From contig JAHPZH010000002.1 in the NCBI GenBank assembly GCA_019058315.1, forward strand, positions 248,001 to 312,000: a stretch of 64,000 nucleotides of DNA, in the 5' to 3' direction. The notes under the pieces were generated by a model. That model was not told the origin of the DNA and did not search any database. It saw nothing but the letters and a program-made list of their open reading frames with translations. The stretch is from Candidatus Helarchaeota archaeon. GTDB taxonomy: Archaea; Asgardarchaeota; Lokiarchaeia; Helarchaeales; RDOG01. Shown here piece after piece: positions 1 to 9,324 of the stretch (position 1 is the stretch's first letter; every line of letters begins with the position of its first letter). A program made the position numbers and the translations under genes.

Positions 1-751
1 CAATAACAGGTCTATTTAAACTTAAATAAACCGCTCCATGGCTTTTTCCCGCTCCTAAATGAACGAGAGTTCTATAAATTAAATTTCCAGCAATTCCTTC
101 AGGTGCAATTATTAGATTTGCTTTTTCTTCAATGGCATCTTCTATTAGTATATTGTAATTTTTAACGTTGGAAATTCCTAGGTCATTGGCTCTTTCTACA
201 ACTTGATTTGCCTCATCAATAGTCTTTGCAATTCTAGAACCTCTTTTTTTATCTTCTTCCCTTCCTCCAGAAAGCACTGCAATTTTCGGTTGAATTTTCA
301 ATTTTTTTAATAGGAGTGAACCTTCCTTTACAAAAAACAGCTTTTCATCTGCATTTTTACATTCATCAATTCCGACTGGTGAAAAAAGAAACTGATGTGA
401 AGTTTTTGCCGTTTCTAGTAATGCTAACCGATAAAAAACATCTTTCTTAAAAGATTTTTTTAAATTAACTAAGAATTTAGAGGAACTTAAGCTCCCTCGA
501 ACAATTCCATCTACTTTATTTTGATTTGATAAGTTAATTATACTCTTTTCTGGAGAATCTGTACTAAGAAATTCCAATTTGCAATCTATAGGTGCTTTCT
601 TCCCTATTAATATTATATTAGCGAGTTTATTTTCAATTGCCTTTTCAGCGACATGAATAGTTCTTTTGATGTATTTAGGGTTTTCCCCCACTCCAATTGC
701 TATTTTAGCTGGATTTTGTTTTGCAATTTTAATTAATTTTTCAGTTATCAA
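1..751 (-). CDS. MtxX-like phosphate acetyl/butyryltransferase-family protein (partial, 3' end outside window)
   Basis: The reverse strand is open from base 751 to the window edge, and an in-frame TAA lies two codons before the TTG, so TTG at 751 is the only plausible start (MITEKLIKIAKQNP). The visible ~250 residues include an 'APEGIAGNLIYRTLVHLGAG' stretch and a following GA-rich strand. These resemble the phosphotransacetylase/phosphobutyryltransferase fold and its archaeal branch MtxX (methanogen marker 4), whose reaction is not established. The 12-base gap to the M42 peptidase stop suggests co-transcription behind it. The C-terminus is missing, so the assignment to MtxX rather than another Ptb/Pta-like enzyme is moderate. 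Confidence 0.6.
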   Translation of the reverse strand, partial: MITEKLIKIAKQNPAKIAIGVGENPKYIKRTIHVAEKAIENKLANIILIGKKAPIDCKLEFLSTDSPEKSIINLSNQNKVDGIVRGSLSSSKFLVNLKKSFKKDVFYRLALLETAKTSHQFLFSPVGIDECKNADEKLFFVKEGSLLLKKLKIQPKIAVLSGGREEDKKRGSRIAKTIDEANQVVERANDLGISNVKNYNILIEDAIEEKANLIIAPEGIAGNLIYRTLVHLGAGKSHGAVYLSLNRPVI

Positions 752-763
752 ATTTTAACACAT

Positions 764-1852
764 TTAAAAGATGGTATGTATCTTTTTTAAAGCGAATAAG
801 ATTAATTTTATCGCATTTTCAACATCTTTCATTGATAGTAATTCAACTGGAGTGTGGAGGTATCTTGCGGGAATGCCGATGCTACCACAAGGGATTCCGC
901 CTCTAGAAAGAGCTATACTTGTGACATCTGTGGTACCTCCTTGAAATATTTCTAATTGATAAGGAATATCATTTTTTTTAGCTACATCTACCAATAAACG
1001 AAATACTTTAGGGTGTACAACAAATCCACCTCCAAGACTCGCTCGGCGCCCACTAGCTATTGTAATTGTTGGTCCAGCTCCCATTTTAATATTTGAATGT
1101 TTTATAGAGGGATAATCACCAGCTGCGGCAACATCTAAAGCAAGACCGACATCTGGTTCTATTGAAAAAGCAGAAGTTTTAGCTCCTCTTAATCCAATCT
1201 CTTCCATTACAGTAAAAGCGCCAATTAAGTCACCATCGAATTGCGCTTGTTCCAATACGTTTATTAAAATATAAATACCAATGCGATTATCAAAGGCTTT
1301 TCCACTTACTCTATTGTTTGCAAGCTCTTTTAAAGGACTTTGCCAAATTACAGGGTTTCCAATACTAATTCCAAGATTCTCAACATCTTCACGGTTTGTA
1401 GCTCCTACATCAATAAAAATAGAATCCATTTCCAAAGGTTGTTTTCTTTCTTTTTCTGACTGTTGATGAATAGATTTAGTTCCTAAAATTCCTGGAATAG
1501 GTCCTTTTTCGGTTTGGATTATTACACTTTGGTTTACTATTGCTTGGGTATGAATGCCTCCTAAGGGTGCAAAATAGAGAAATCCATTTTCATCAATAAA
1601 TTTTATTAGCATCCCAATTTCGTCCATATGAGCTGCGATCATTACTTTTGGTTTTTTATTTGGACCGTATTTTGAACAAATAAGTGTGCCTAATGAATCG
1701 GTAGAAATTTCATCTACTACTGGACGTAGTCTTTCCTTCAGAAATTCCCTCATTTCATTTTCAAAGCCAGATGCTGCGTTAATTTCTAATAATTTTTTTA
1801 ATAATGAAGACAATTTTACCAACTCGAATATACTTAATTGAAATGAATTCAC
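764..1852 (-). CDS. M42-family aminopeptidase (FrvX/TET-like)
   Basis: A 362-residue protein of typical M42 length. Metal and catalytic motifs are visible: AAHMDEIG (His75) near the N-terminus, a mid-protein Asp in KAFDNRIG, the MEEIGLRG glutamates, ALDVA, and RYLHTPVE near the C-terminus. These make up the co-catalytic zinc centre of TET-type aminopeptidases. It is probably a cytosolic oligomer that trims peptides. The first ~14 residues are longer than usual; a TTG at about codon 15 (LSSLLKKLLE) is an alternative start. It lies 12 bases upstream of the MtxX-like gene on the same strand. Family assignment is secure; whether it prefers acidic, neutral or glutamyl substrates cannot be read. 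Confidence 0.9.
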   Translation of the reverse strand: MNSFQLSIFELVKLSSLLKKLLEINAASGFENEMREFLKERLRPVVDEISTDSLGTLICSKYGPNKKPKVMIAAHMDEIGMLIKFIDENGFLYFAPLGGIHTQAIVNQSVIIQTEKGPIPGILGTKSIHQQSEKERKQPLEMDSIFIDVGATNREDVENLGISIGNPVIWQSPLKELANNRVSGKAFDNRIGIYILINVLEQAQFDGDLIGAFTVMEEIGLRGAKTSAFSIEPDVGLALDVAAAGDYPSIKHSNIKMGAGPTITIASGRRASLGGGFVVHPKVFRLLVDVAKKNDIPYQLEIFQGGTTDVTSIALSRGGIPCGSIGIPARYLHTPVELLSMKDVENAIKLILFALKKIHTIF

Positions 1853-2023
1853 TTAATCTTAAAAATTTCTATTTGATTTTGTTTTTACATTAAAAAATTT
1901 CTATTTATGCATTTTAACTAAATAATAACAGTTGAAATAAAAATAGGAAAAAAAAATATAAAAAATAAGTTTCATTTGGTAACTTGAATTGTTTTAATTT
2001 ATCTCGTAATGGAGCTCATAATA

Positions 2024-2476
2024 ATGCCCGCAGAAGCAAATCTGGAATGGATTGATAATATTGGTTTTAAAATTCATATAGAAGGTTTCCCTGAAATGCT
2101 AACTGATGAACCAGTCGAATTTTATGGGGATAATCGCGGTCCTTCATCTGTAGAATATTTAATGGCGGCAATTGGAAGCTGTCAAGGTGTTTCATTTGCT
2201 TATTCAATTCAAAAATACAATGCGTTAATAGATAATCTCAAAGTAAATGTCTCCTGTGAACAACATCACATTGATAGAAAAGGAAATCTCAATAAACAAG
2301 AAGGAATTTTGAGAATTACAAAAGCATTCGTCAAATTTAAAATTAAACCTAAAAATAAGAGCGAAGAAAATTTGGAAAATATCGATATTGCATTTAGAGC
2401 TTATAAAAAATATTGTGTTGTATCAATGAGCATTATTAAAGCGCTTCCTATTGATATGTCATACGAGATAATTTAA
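2024..2476 (+). CDS. OsmC-family peroxidase-like protein (copy 1)
   Basis: OsmC/Ohr fold of about 150 residues. Both conserved redox cysteines are present, one in IGSCQGVS and one in KKYCVVSMS, so a thiol peroxidase or related redox function is possible. The motif DRGPSS seen in copy 2 appears here as NRGPSS. I start it at ATG 2024 because GGAG at 2011-2014 is correctly spaced and the protein then begins MPAEANLEW, matching copy 2 (MPTKATLKW); an ATG at 2009 is also in frame. The adjacent paralogue and the downstream winged-helix gene suggest a small redox locus. Substrate unknown. Confidence 0.85.
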   Translation: MPAEANLEWIDNIGFKIHIEGFPEMLTDEPVEFYGDNRGPSSVEYLMAAIGSCQGVSFAYSIQKYNALIDNLKVNVSCEQHHIDRKGNLNKQEGILRITKAFVKFKIKPKNKSEENLENIDIAFRAYKKYCVVSMSIIKALPIDMSYEII

Positions 2477-2604
2477 GATAAGCGCAGATAAAAATAATGA
2501 GTTATTAAAAAAAGATGGTTTTGATTTTTTTAAACTGTCTATCACACGAATTACACATTAATTAATATATTAGTCTGGATTTAAGCTAATTATATAAAAA
2601 AGGG

Positions 2605-3054
2605 ATGAAAATGCCAACAAAAGCAACTTTAAAATGGACTAATAATTTGGGTTTTGAAGCATTAGTTAAAGATTTTGATAAAATAACAGTGGATGAACCA
2701 AAACAATTTCATGGAGATGATAGAGGACCTAGCAGCTTAGAATTCCTATGTGTGGGAATCGGAGGTTGTATGGGGACAAGTCTAGTCTATTGTCTTAAGA
2801 GATTTAAGGCTACATTTAGCGAATTACAAGTCGACGCTGCTGCAGAAATTCATCACGTTCCACCTAATAGAATGCTACGTGTAACCGCACTACATGTAGA
2901 TTTCCGCATTACCCCCGACCCAGCAACCCAAGATAATATCGATAATATCAATGAGTGTTATGAACATTTTGCTAAATATTGTGTTGTCACGCAGTCCGTT
3001 AAACAAGGAATACCTTTTGATATTAAACTAAAAATCAAAGATGGTACCCCCTAA
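2605..3054 (+). CDS. OsmC-family peroxidase-like protein (copy 2)
   Basis: Tandem paralogue of the preceding gene. The same blocks are conserved in the same order: DEPKQFHGDDRGPSS, IGGCMGTSLVYC and FAKYCVVTQS, carrying the two OsmC cysteines. The 128-base gap between the copies is A+T-rich, so copy 2 may have its own promoter. ATG 2611 (MPTKATLK) is an alternative to ATG 2605 and aligns better with copy 1. An extra Cys in LVYCLKRF is not shared with copy 1. Likely role is peroxide or organic hydroperoxide detoxification; this is inferred from the family only. Confidence 0.85.
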   Translation: MKMPTKATLKWTNNLGFEALVKDFDKITVDEPKQFHGDDRGPSSLEFLCVGIGGCMGTSLVYCLKRFKATFSELQVDAAAEIHHVPPNRMLRVTALHVDFRITPDPATQDNIDNINECYEHFAKYCVVTQSVKQGIPFDIKLKIKDGTP

Positions 3055-3133
3055 TTTTGTTCAAAATACAAATTATCTCTTCTTTTATTTAACGCGCACG
3101 AAGAATGAAATTTTTATGTTTTTTATGTTGATA

Positions 3134-3150
3134 TGATCAAAACTTGATCA
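3134..3150. promoter_or_regulatory. 17-bp perfect palindrome, candidate operator
   Basis: The sequence TGATCAA-AAC-TTGATCA is a perfect inverted repeat with 7-base arms and a 3-base centre. It lies between the second osmC-like gene and the small winged-helix gene, 103 bases upstream of the latter's ATG. Size and symmetry fit a dimeric wHTH operator. Binding by the neighbouring protein is an inference. Confidence 0.4.
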
Positions 3151-3252
3151 ATCTCAAATCTCAATTTAATTAGTGCAAATTTCTTTTATGATTTGTATTT
3201 TAATCTAGTACAAAGTGGTGTATATTCCAATTAAATTTGGAGTAAAAAAAAT

Positions 3253-3519
3253 ATGGCTCAAATAGTTACTCAAAAAGGAAAATTAGTAACAGAACAAAAT
3301 ATGCAATTGGAGATACTAAAATTATCTCCTAGTATACAGGAAATATATTATATTTTAAAACAAAACGGGCCTCAAACACCCAAGGAAATATCAGCTCAAA
3401 CTTCTTATGCCCCCAGAACATTAAGATATGCCCTAAAGAAACTTTTAGAGTTGAATTTAATTAAAAAGGCACCTAATTTTGAGGACCTAAGACAGAACTT
3501 TTATAAAATTCTAGTTTAA
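3253..3519 (+). CDS. Small winged-helix DNA-binding protein
   Basis: An 88-residue protein consisting of little more than one MarR/TrmB-type winged helix. Helix 2 to recognition helix reads 'GPQTPKEISAQTSYAPRTL', followed by RYALKKLLELNLIKK and a short wing. No ligand or dimerisation domain is obvious apart from the flanking helices. A 17-bp palindrome lies about 100 bases upstream, so autoregulation or control of the adjacent osmC pair is plausible but unproven. Confidence 0.75.
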   Translation: MAQIVTQKGKLVTEQNMQLEILKLSPSIQEIYYILKQNGPQTPKEISAQTSYAPRTLRYALKKLLELNLIKKAPNFEDLRQNFYKILV

Positions 3520-3622
3520 TCTAATTCAATTTTAATTTTTTTCTATATATTGAATTAAAAGTCTAATTTGATACTATAATTCTTATTTAAACCAGATTAT
3601 TAAATTCTAAACCTTATAAAAT

Positions 3623-5365
3623 TTAACGATGGGTAAAAAAACCGTGAATTTGAGGGGTTATTTTATCTATTTTTACAAATCCAAATCGCTCGAATTGTAA
3701 AATTTCTCCAATCTTAATATTTTCACAAAAAGGTTCTCCAAACCCTTCAGCTGTTTGTCCATCATCAAGAATAATCGATATTGGCACATTTTTTTTAGTG
3801 GGTACCCAATGTAAAATCTTAAATTTCTTATTTCTTGCTATTTCCATCTCTTTACTATGATATTTCGCTTGAATAGGAAATTTAATATTTAATATTTCTA
3901 TATTGAATAAATCTTTGAGTCGAATTAACATTCCTTCTTTTAATTTAGATAGATCTCTTTTAGAAATTAATAGATTTATATTACCATTTTCTTTTTGCAC
4001 TTCTATTTTTCTAGTGCCACGATCTGGAAAATCTGGTTGAATTAATGGTTTAGCGACTATTTTAGCATCGGGAACTTCCTTTATTACTAATTCAATTGGG
4101 TCATCTACAAAGAAATATCTGCTAGATGGTTTATCGATTATTTTCTTATTAAATGAATATAATATATCAGGGCTATACTGAATATCTGCTAAACTCATGC
4201 CCAAATCCAGAATTGCTTCCCTAAGGCTTTCTGGAAGAATACCGCGTTTAGCAAGAGAATTTAAACTCCAAGTTCTTGGATCATTCCAACCAATATATAC
4301 TCCACTCTCTATTTGTTGTCTGGAATAAGTTTTACTCAATTTCATTTTTTGGAAAGCGATTAGTCCATAATGAATGAACTGAATTTTTGGCCAATTAAAA
4401 AGTTTCCAGATATGAGATTCTATGATATCTTCTTTAATGAGATCTTTTCCTCGAAGAATGTGTGTGATACCGAGTAAATGGTCATCTATTCCCCAAGAAA
4501 ATTCTAACAAAGGCCATACCCTAAATTTTGTTCCAACTCTTGGATGCTCTCTTTCTGCAATTCGCATAATAACATGATCACGAAGTGCAGGATTTTTGAG
4601 TTCCATTCCTGTTTTAAGGCGAACAACAGCTTGTTTCTCTAAATAAGTACCATCAAGCATTTTTTCCCAGTGTTCGAGATTTTGTTCTATGCTTTGGTTT
4701 CTATGCGGACACGGTTTACCAATTTTCTGCCTTTTTCTTCCATATTTAGTTCTCCAAAGATCTGCATCGCATGTACAAACGTATGCTTCATGCATTTCAA
4801 GTAATTTCTTACAATAATTATAAAAATTAGATATTCGGTCTGATTTATAAAAAACCTTATCTATCTTTACTCCTAACCAGTCAAGGTTCTCCTTTATTAG
4901 ATCATAAGCCTCAGGAATGATAATTTTTGTTTCAGAACCAATTGTATCATCATAGACAAGAAATAATTTTCCATTATATCTTTTTTTATAAGTATCATTT
5001 AAAATAACCATTCGAGCGTTACCGATGTGTAATGGTCCGCTGGGATATGGTGCCAGTCTTAGAGTAACTTGTTTATCTTTTTCGATATTTTCAAGCGGTG
5101 GTAGCTCTCTTTTTTCCTCAATTTGAGAATCTTTTCTGAGTTCTATTGGGGAAAGTGCATTTAACTTTTTCTTTTGCTGATCTATTGAAAGTTTATTAAT
5201 TTGTGCTACAATTCCCTCAATTAATGGTTTTATCTCTCCTACCTTTTTTTTATAATCTTGATATTCAGATAAAAATCCCTTTATAACAAATTTTAAGTTA
5301 GTTTTTCCTGAATGCTTTAAAGCATTTTCTAAACCTATAATCCATATAGTTTTTTCAATATCCAA
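3623..5365 (-). CDS. gltX: Glutamyl-tRNA synthetase (archaeal type)
   Basis: A class I synthetase of 580 residues. The HIGH-type motif is at residues 113-116 (PSGPLHIGNAR), and the KMSKS equivalent is MKLSK near residue 340. The ~100-residue N-terminal helical extension and the C-terminal beta-barrel anticodon-binding region match archaeal/eukaryotic GluRS rather than bacterial GltX. Archaeal GluRS normally charges both tRNA-Glu and, in organisms lacking GlnRS, tRNA-Gln. A C-x-C...C-x3-H cluster (CTCDAD ... GKPCPH) after the Rossmann half fits the family's zinc-binding insertion. Monocistronic by spacing. Confidence 0.93.
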   Translation of the reverse strand: MDIEKTIWIIGLENALKHSGKTNLKFVIKGFLSEYQDYKKKVGEIKPLIEGIVAQINKLSIDQQKKKLNALSPIELRKDSQIEEKRELPPLENIEKDKQVTLRLAPYPSGPLHIGNARMVILNDTYKKRYNGKLFLVYDDTIGSETKIIIPEAYDLIKENLDWLGVKIDKVFYKSDRISNFYNYCKKLLEMHEAYVCTCDADLWRTKYGRKRQKIGKPCPHRNQSIEQNLEHWEKMLDGTYLEKQAVVRLKTGMELKNPALRDHVIMRIAEREHPRVGTKFRVWPLLEFSWGIDDHLLGITHILRGKDLIKEDIIESHIWKLFNWPKIQFIHYGLIAFQKMKLSKTYSRQQIESGVYIGWNDPRTWSLNSLAKRGILPESLREAILDLGMSLADIQYSPDILYSFNKKIIDKPSSRYFFVDDPIELVIKEVPDAKIVAKPLIQPDFPDRGTRKIEVQKENGNINLLISKRDLSKLKEGMLIRLKDLFNIEILNIKFPIQAKYHSKEMEIARNKKFKILHWVPTKKNVPISIILDDGQTAEGFGEPFCENIKIGEILQFERFGFVKIDKITPQIHGFFTHR

Positions 5366-5446
5366 TAATCTATCCTCAAATTAACCTTATTAAGAAAGAG
5401 ATCAAAAATAAATTAAATGAAAAAGCAGGAATAATTATTAATTGGA

Positions 5447-6949
5447 CTAGTCTAGATTGGAACCACAATAAGTGCAAAATTTCCAAGCAGTGCTAATTTT
5501 TCTACCGCAGCCAGGACATATAACTTCTTTTACTTTTTTCTCTTCTTTTTCTTTAGGAACAACCTCTAGTATAATTTCTTCAGTCTCTTCTATTGTTGTT
5601 ACAAAAGGAGTAAAACTCACCTTTTTTTCCTCTATTTTTGGTGCACTTTTCATGAAATCAATCCAAGAACCACCAGTAGAACCTGATGAAGTAGATGGAG
5701 TTGAAGGTCTAGGGGTAGAAGTTGGCTCACCTAAAGTGAATGGAACAAATACAGGACTAGCTGTTGTTGGTTCAGACGATGCACTGGAAGTTGATGAAGC
5801 AGTACTAAAAGGAATAAAACTAGACGGAGTTTCTGGAACAGGAGGTTTCGTATCTAAAGGAGCAGGTTCTGGGCTGGGAGGTGTTGTGTCAATAGGTGGC
5901 GGACTCTCTATTGTCGGTGTAACATCAATTGGCTTAATCTGGGGGGGAGTTAAATCTATAGGTTCTGGACTGGGAGGTGAAATATCTATCGGTTTGAGAG
6001 TTGGTGGAGAGATATCAATAGGCTTTGCCATAGGAGGAGTCATTTCGATAGGCTTTGGCGTAGGGGGAGTCATTTCGATAGGCTTTGGCGTAGGGGGAGT
6101 CATCTCGATAGGCTTTGGCATAGGAGGAGTTATATCAACAGGCTGCGGTGGTAAAGTACTAAGATCTGTAGGTTCTGGGGTAGGTTCTTCTGTACCCTCT
6201 AATATTTTTAATGCTTCATCTAAACTTGGAGAGCCATCGAGACTTGGGGTGGTTGTTGCAGGAATTGTTGGAACTGTTGGAGGTTTAAAGGTTGGTGGTT
6301 CTGGGGTAGCAGATATAGTAGGCACTGTAGGTGGTGGCGAAATTGTAGGCACGGTAGGTGGTGGTGTGAATGTTGGAGCAATAGGGGTTGTAGGTGTTTC
6401 TACCTCTGCTGGAGCAGGTGCTGCTGCAATTGCTGGAACTTTTGCTTGAAGTAAAAGTGTACCTAATTGATGAAATAATGAATTGATATTTTGACCACTT
6501 TTAGCAGAAGCTTCAAAATAAGTAATTCCCATTTGTTGAGCAAGTCCTTGTGCTTCACTACTTTCAACTGCACGGTCAGGTAAATCTGATTTGTTACCAA
6601 TTAACATTAATGGGATCGCACCACAATTATCTGCGACTTCTTGAAACCATTTCGGGAGATTGTCGTAACTCTCACGATTAGTAAGATCGAAGATTGCAAG
6701 TGCTGCCATCGCTCCCTTATAATACAAGGGACGGATATATGAGAATCTTTCTTGCCCTCCAGTATCCCAAACTTGGAGTTTTACCTTATATCCTTCGATT
6801 TGAATCAATTTTATGGCGAAATCAACGCCAATTGTCATTTTATAGTGCTCTTCGAACCTTCCTTCAGCAAATCTGATGGTGATGGCCGTTTTCCCCACTG
6901 CACCGTCTCCTACTACAATGACTTTGAATAGATAATCATATTCACTCAT
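5447..6949 (-). CDS. Rab-like small GTPase with Pro-rich repeat linker and C-terminal zinc ribbon
   Basis: Residues 1-170 are a complete Ras-superfamily G domain: P-loop GDGAVGKT (14-21), switch II WDTGGQERF with the catalytic Gln, NKSD (119-122) and EASAK (146-150). Residues ~171-470 are a low-complexity Pro/Thr/Ser linker that includes about eight decapeptide repeats of the type PPTPKPIEMT. The C-terminus is a rubredoxin-like zinc ribbon with C478, C481, C492 and C495 (CPGC ... CTYC). No prenylation CaaX box is present. PxxP-rich linkers can bind SH3-like partners, and the ribbon could replace lipid anchoring by protein contact; both are inference. The G-domain assignment is secure. Confidence 0.9.
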   Translation of the reverse strand: MSEYDYLFKVIVVGDGAVGKTAITIRFAEGRFEEHYKMTIGVDFAIKLIQIEGYKVKLQVWDTGGQERFSYIRPLYYKGAMAALAIFDLTNRESYDNLPKWFQEVADNCGAIPLMLIGNKSDLPDRAVESSEAQGLAQQMGITYFEASAKSGQNINSLFHQLGTLLLQAKVPAIAAAPAPAEVETPTTPIAPTFTPPPTVPTISPPPTVPTISATPEPPTFKPPTVPTIPATTTPSLDGSPSLDEALKILEGTEEPTPEPTDLSTLPPQPVDITPPMPKPIEMTPPTPKPIEMTPPTPKPIEMTPPMAKPIDISPPTLKPIDISPPSPEPIDLTPPQIKPIDVTPTIESPPPIDTTPPSPEPAPLDTKPPVPETPSSFIPFSTASSTSSASSEPTTASPVFVPFTLGEPTSTPRPSTPSTSSGSTGGSWIDFMKSAPKIEEKKVSFTPFVTTIEETEEIILEVVPKEKEEKKVKEVICPGCGRKISTAWKFCTYCGSNLD

Positions 6950-7394
6950 TTAGAAGCCTCAAAACTTTAATTCCGATTATTAGCTTAACTTATATGAAAA
7001 ATTTATATTCAGAATAATTACTTTATTCTTAAAACCTTATTTTTTTACTATTTTAATATAAATTCTTATTAATATACATTAATTCTATTTGGTATTATTT
7101 TTTTTTATTTATAAAAATAATTTTATCTAAATTAAAGTATGCTCATTTTTGAAAAGGAAGCATTGAATTTTAAGTTATAGCCTTCAAAGATCGGATTATT
7201 ACAGTAATTTTGAAATTAGAATAAGGATCATAAATTTTTAAAAATATTAAAATATTTACTATTTCTTATTTGATTGGAGTAAATCTAGAATCGTTAGAAT
7301 TGTTACATTAGCAAACAAATTAATTATTTAATAATAGGTGATTTAAATTCAAGAAAATCCAATTTTAACCAATAAATTAAACGAAAGAATTGTT
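6950..7394. other. Divergent intergenic region (445 bp), A+T-rich
   Basis: The region between the zinc-ribbon GTPase (leftward) and iorA (rightward) must hold both promoters. Many TATA-like A/T runs occur and none can be singled out by eye. The only clear signal is the ribosome-binding-like AGGTGA around 7335-7341, discussed under iorA. No ORF, hairpin or repeat is convincing. Confidence 0.5.
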
Positions 7395-9323
7395 ATGCTC
7401 GGAAATCAAGCCATAATACGAGGAGCATTAGAAGCGGGTGTTCAATTTGTATCCCAATATCCCGGAACACCACTTTCAGATATAGGAACTATGTGTACTG
7501 AATTATTACAATCTAAATCCCTTCCAGGTTTTTATTTTCAATGGGCCGCTAATGAAGCAGCATCAATTCAGGCTGCAGCTGGTGCTAGTTGGAGTGGTAT
7601 TCCTTCATTGGTCCCTGCTAAACATGTTGGAATAAATGTATTAGCTGATTCTCTATGTGTAATTGCTTTGAATGGACCAACTTCTTCGTATGGAGAAGGC
7701 GGCATAGTGATTATTGCAGGTGGAGACCCTGCATCCCTAGGAAGTCATTGTGAACAAAATGAACGATTTTATAGCTGGATGTTTCATTTAGTTCATATGG
7801 AACCAAGTGATGTGCGAGATTGTCTGGAATGGATTCCAGAGTTATATAAAATCTCTAAAGAATTTGATCTAATTGGATTTTTCCGGGTTACAAGTAGAGT
7901 TGCCCATACTCGTCAAGATGTAATATTAAAAAATCCTCTACCTCAATTTCAAGATAAGAAGGGTTTTTTTGAGAAAAATATTCCAAAATATTGTTCCCTC
8001 CCTCCCCATTGCGTTAATAATCATCTTCGATTGTATGAACGGATTGAAAAATTCAAAAAAAGTCCATATTCTAAAAAATTTGATAAAATTATACCAGGAG
8101 ATTCTAAGTTAGGTATATTAACAGCTGGTGTTCCATTTGGATATACTATGGAAGCCTTACGTATTCTTGATATTAAAGATACACCTGTTCTTAAATATGG
8201 GGTTATCAATCCTATTAATGAAGAGATCTTTCTAAAATTTGCAGAAAATTTAGATAAAATTATCATATTAGAAGAATTAGAACCTTTTGTTGAAGTAGAA
8301 ATTAAAAGAATTGCCCAAGAAAATGGTATTACAATTCCAATTAAGGGTCATGAAATTGTAAGAAAATGGGGAGAATTGAGTACTTCTGATGTTGTTCAAA
8401 TTTTGGGTAAAGAAATTAATAAGTCGATTACAACATATGATGCAATTTTAGAAAAAGTGAATAAATATCAGCATCTAATTCCGCCAAGACCTCCTACTTT
8501 TTGTGCTGGATGTCCCGAAAGATCTCTACTTTATGCTATTGAAAAAGCAGTTGATAAGAAAAAGACAATAATTGCAGGCGATATTGGTTGTTATGTGATG
8601 AGTTTTTTTCCGCCACATGAACTAACTGATTGGGTTATATGTATGTCTGGAGGATTGGGAGCGGCAGTAGGTGCTGCTGTTAAAACGGATCAAGATATTA
8701 TTGCTTTTGTTGGAGATTCCACTTTCTATCATACTGGACTACCAATTTTAATTTCAGCCGTTTATAATGGAGCTAATGTAACATTAATCATTTTTGATAA
8801 TTCTTGGACTGCTATGACTGGAGGACATGAAAATCCCAATACACCAACACATCTGAGAGCTGCTAATATATTACAAGATCCAATTACATTTAATCTAAAA
8901 GATATTTTGAAGGCTTGTGGAGTGCAATACGTCAGAGTTATTGATCCTTATAAACCAAAATCTGCAGAAATGGCTATCCGTAAAGCCATGAAACATAAAG
9001 GAGTAAAGGCTCTTATATCCCGAAGAGAATGTGGTCTGAAATATGGAAGAAGGTTGAAATCTGAGAAGTACAAGTGGATGAGACAAGATAAACCCTTTTC
9101 TAAAGTTATTTATCAAGTTATTCCTGAAAGATGTGTACTTTGCAAAGAATGCACTCAAATACTCTGTTGTACCGCTTTAAGTATAGTAAATAAAGATGGA
9201 ATTGAATGTGTAGAGATTGATGAGGCAAGGTGTAATCGTTGTGGAGTGTGTCATCAAATTTGCCCAAATTCCGCAATAAGAATTACTACAATAAATCCAC
9301 AAGATCCTGAGGTGAGGGTATAA
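7395..9323 (+). CDS. iorA: Indolepyruvate:ferredoxin oxidoreductase, alpha subunit
   Basis: A 642-residue TPP-dependent 2-oxoacid oxidoreductase that converts aryl pyruvates from aromatic amino acids to acyl-CoA with ferredoxin reduction. The N-terminal domain has GNQAIIRGALEAGVQFVSQYPGTP; the TPP-binding part has GDIGCYVM and GDSTFYHTG. The C-terminus carries two ferredoxin-like cysteine clusters (CVLCKEC...CC and CNRCGVCHQICP). The first ATG at 7395 has no good SD. AGGTGA (about 7335-7341) sits just before an in-frame TAA followed at once by ATT 7347, so a rare ATT start adding 16 residues is possible. iorB follows after one base. Confidence 0.93.
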   Translation: MLGNQAIIRGALEAGVQFVSQYPGTPLSDIGTMCTELLQSKSLPGFYFQWAANEAASIQAAAGASWSGIPSLVPAKHVGINVLADSLCVIALNGPTSSYGEGGIVIIAGGDPASLGSHCEQNERFYSWMFHLVHMEPSDVRDCLEWIPELYKISKEFDLIGFFRVTSRVAHTRQDVILKNPLPQFQDKKGFFEKNIPKYCSLPPHCVNNHLRLYERIEKFKKSPYSKKFDKIIPGDSKLGILTAGVPFGYTMEALRILDIKDTPVLKYGVINPINEEIFLKFAENLDKIIILEELEPFVEVEIKRIAQENGITIPIKGHEIVRKWGELSTSDVVQILGKEINKSITTYDAILEKVNKYQHLIPPRPPTFCAGCPERSLLYAIEKAVDKKKTIIAGDIGCYVMSFFPPHELTDWVICMSGGLGAAVGAAVKTDQDIIAFVGDSTFYHTGLPILISAVYNGANVTLIIFDNSWTAMTGGHENPNTPTHLRAANILQDPITFNLKDILKACGVQYVRVIDPYKPKSAEMAIRKAMKHKGVKALISRRECGLKYGRRLKSEKYKWMRQDKPFSKVIYQVIPERCVLCKECTQILCCTALSIVNKDGIECVEIDEARCNRCGVCHQICPNSAIRITTINPQDPEVRV

Positions 9324-9324
9324 A

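Noticed and set aside
1281..1466. Small + strand ORF inside the M42 peptidase
   Set aside because: Antisense to conserved catalytic sequence, with no SD and no recognisable product.
5472..6449. Long open frame on the + strand opposite the Pro-rich linker of the zinc-ribbon GTPase
   Set aside because: Its product is a Gly/Val/Ile-rich repeat that is simply the complement of the CCA/CCT-rich Pro-repeat codons; no SD, no domain, and the minus-strand gene has complete G-domain motifs.
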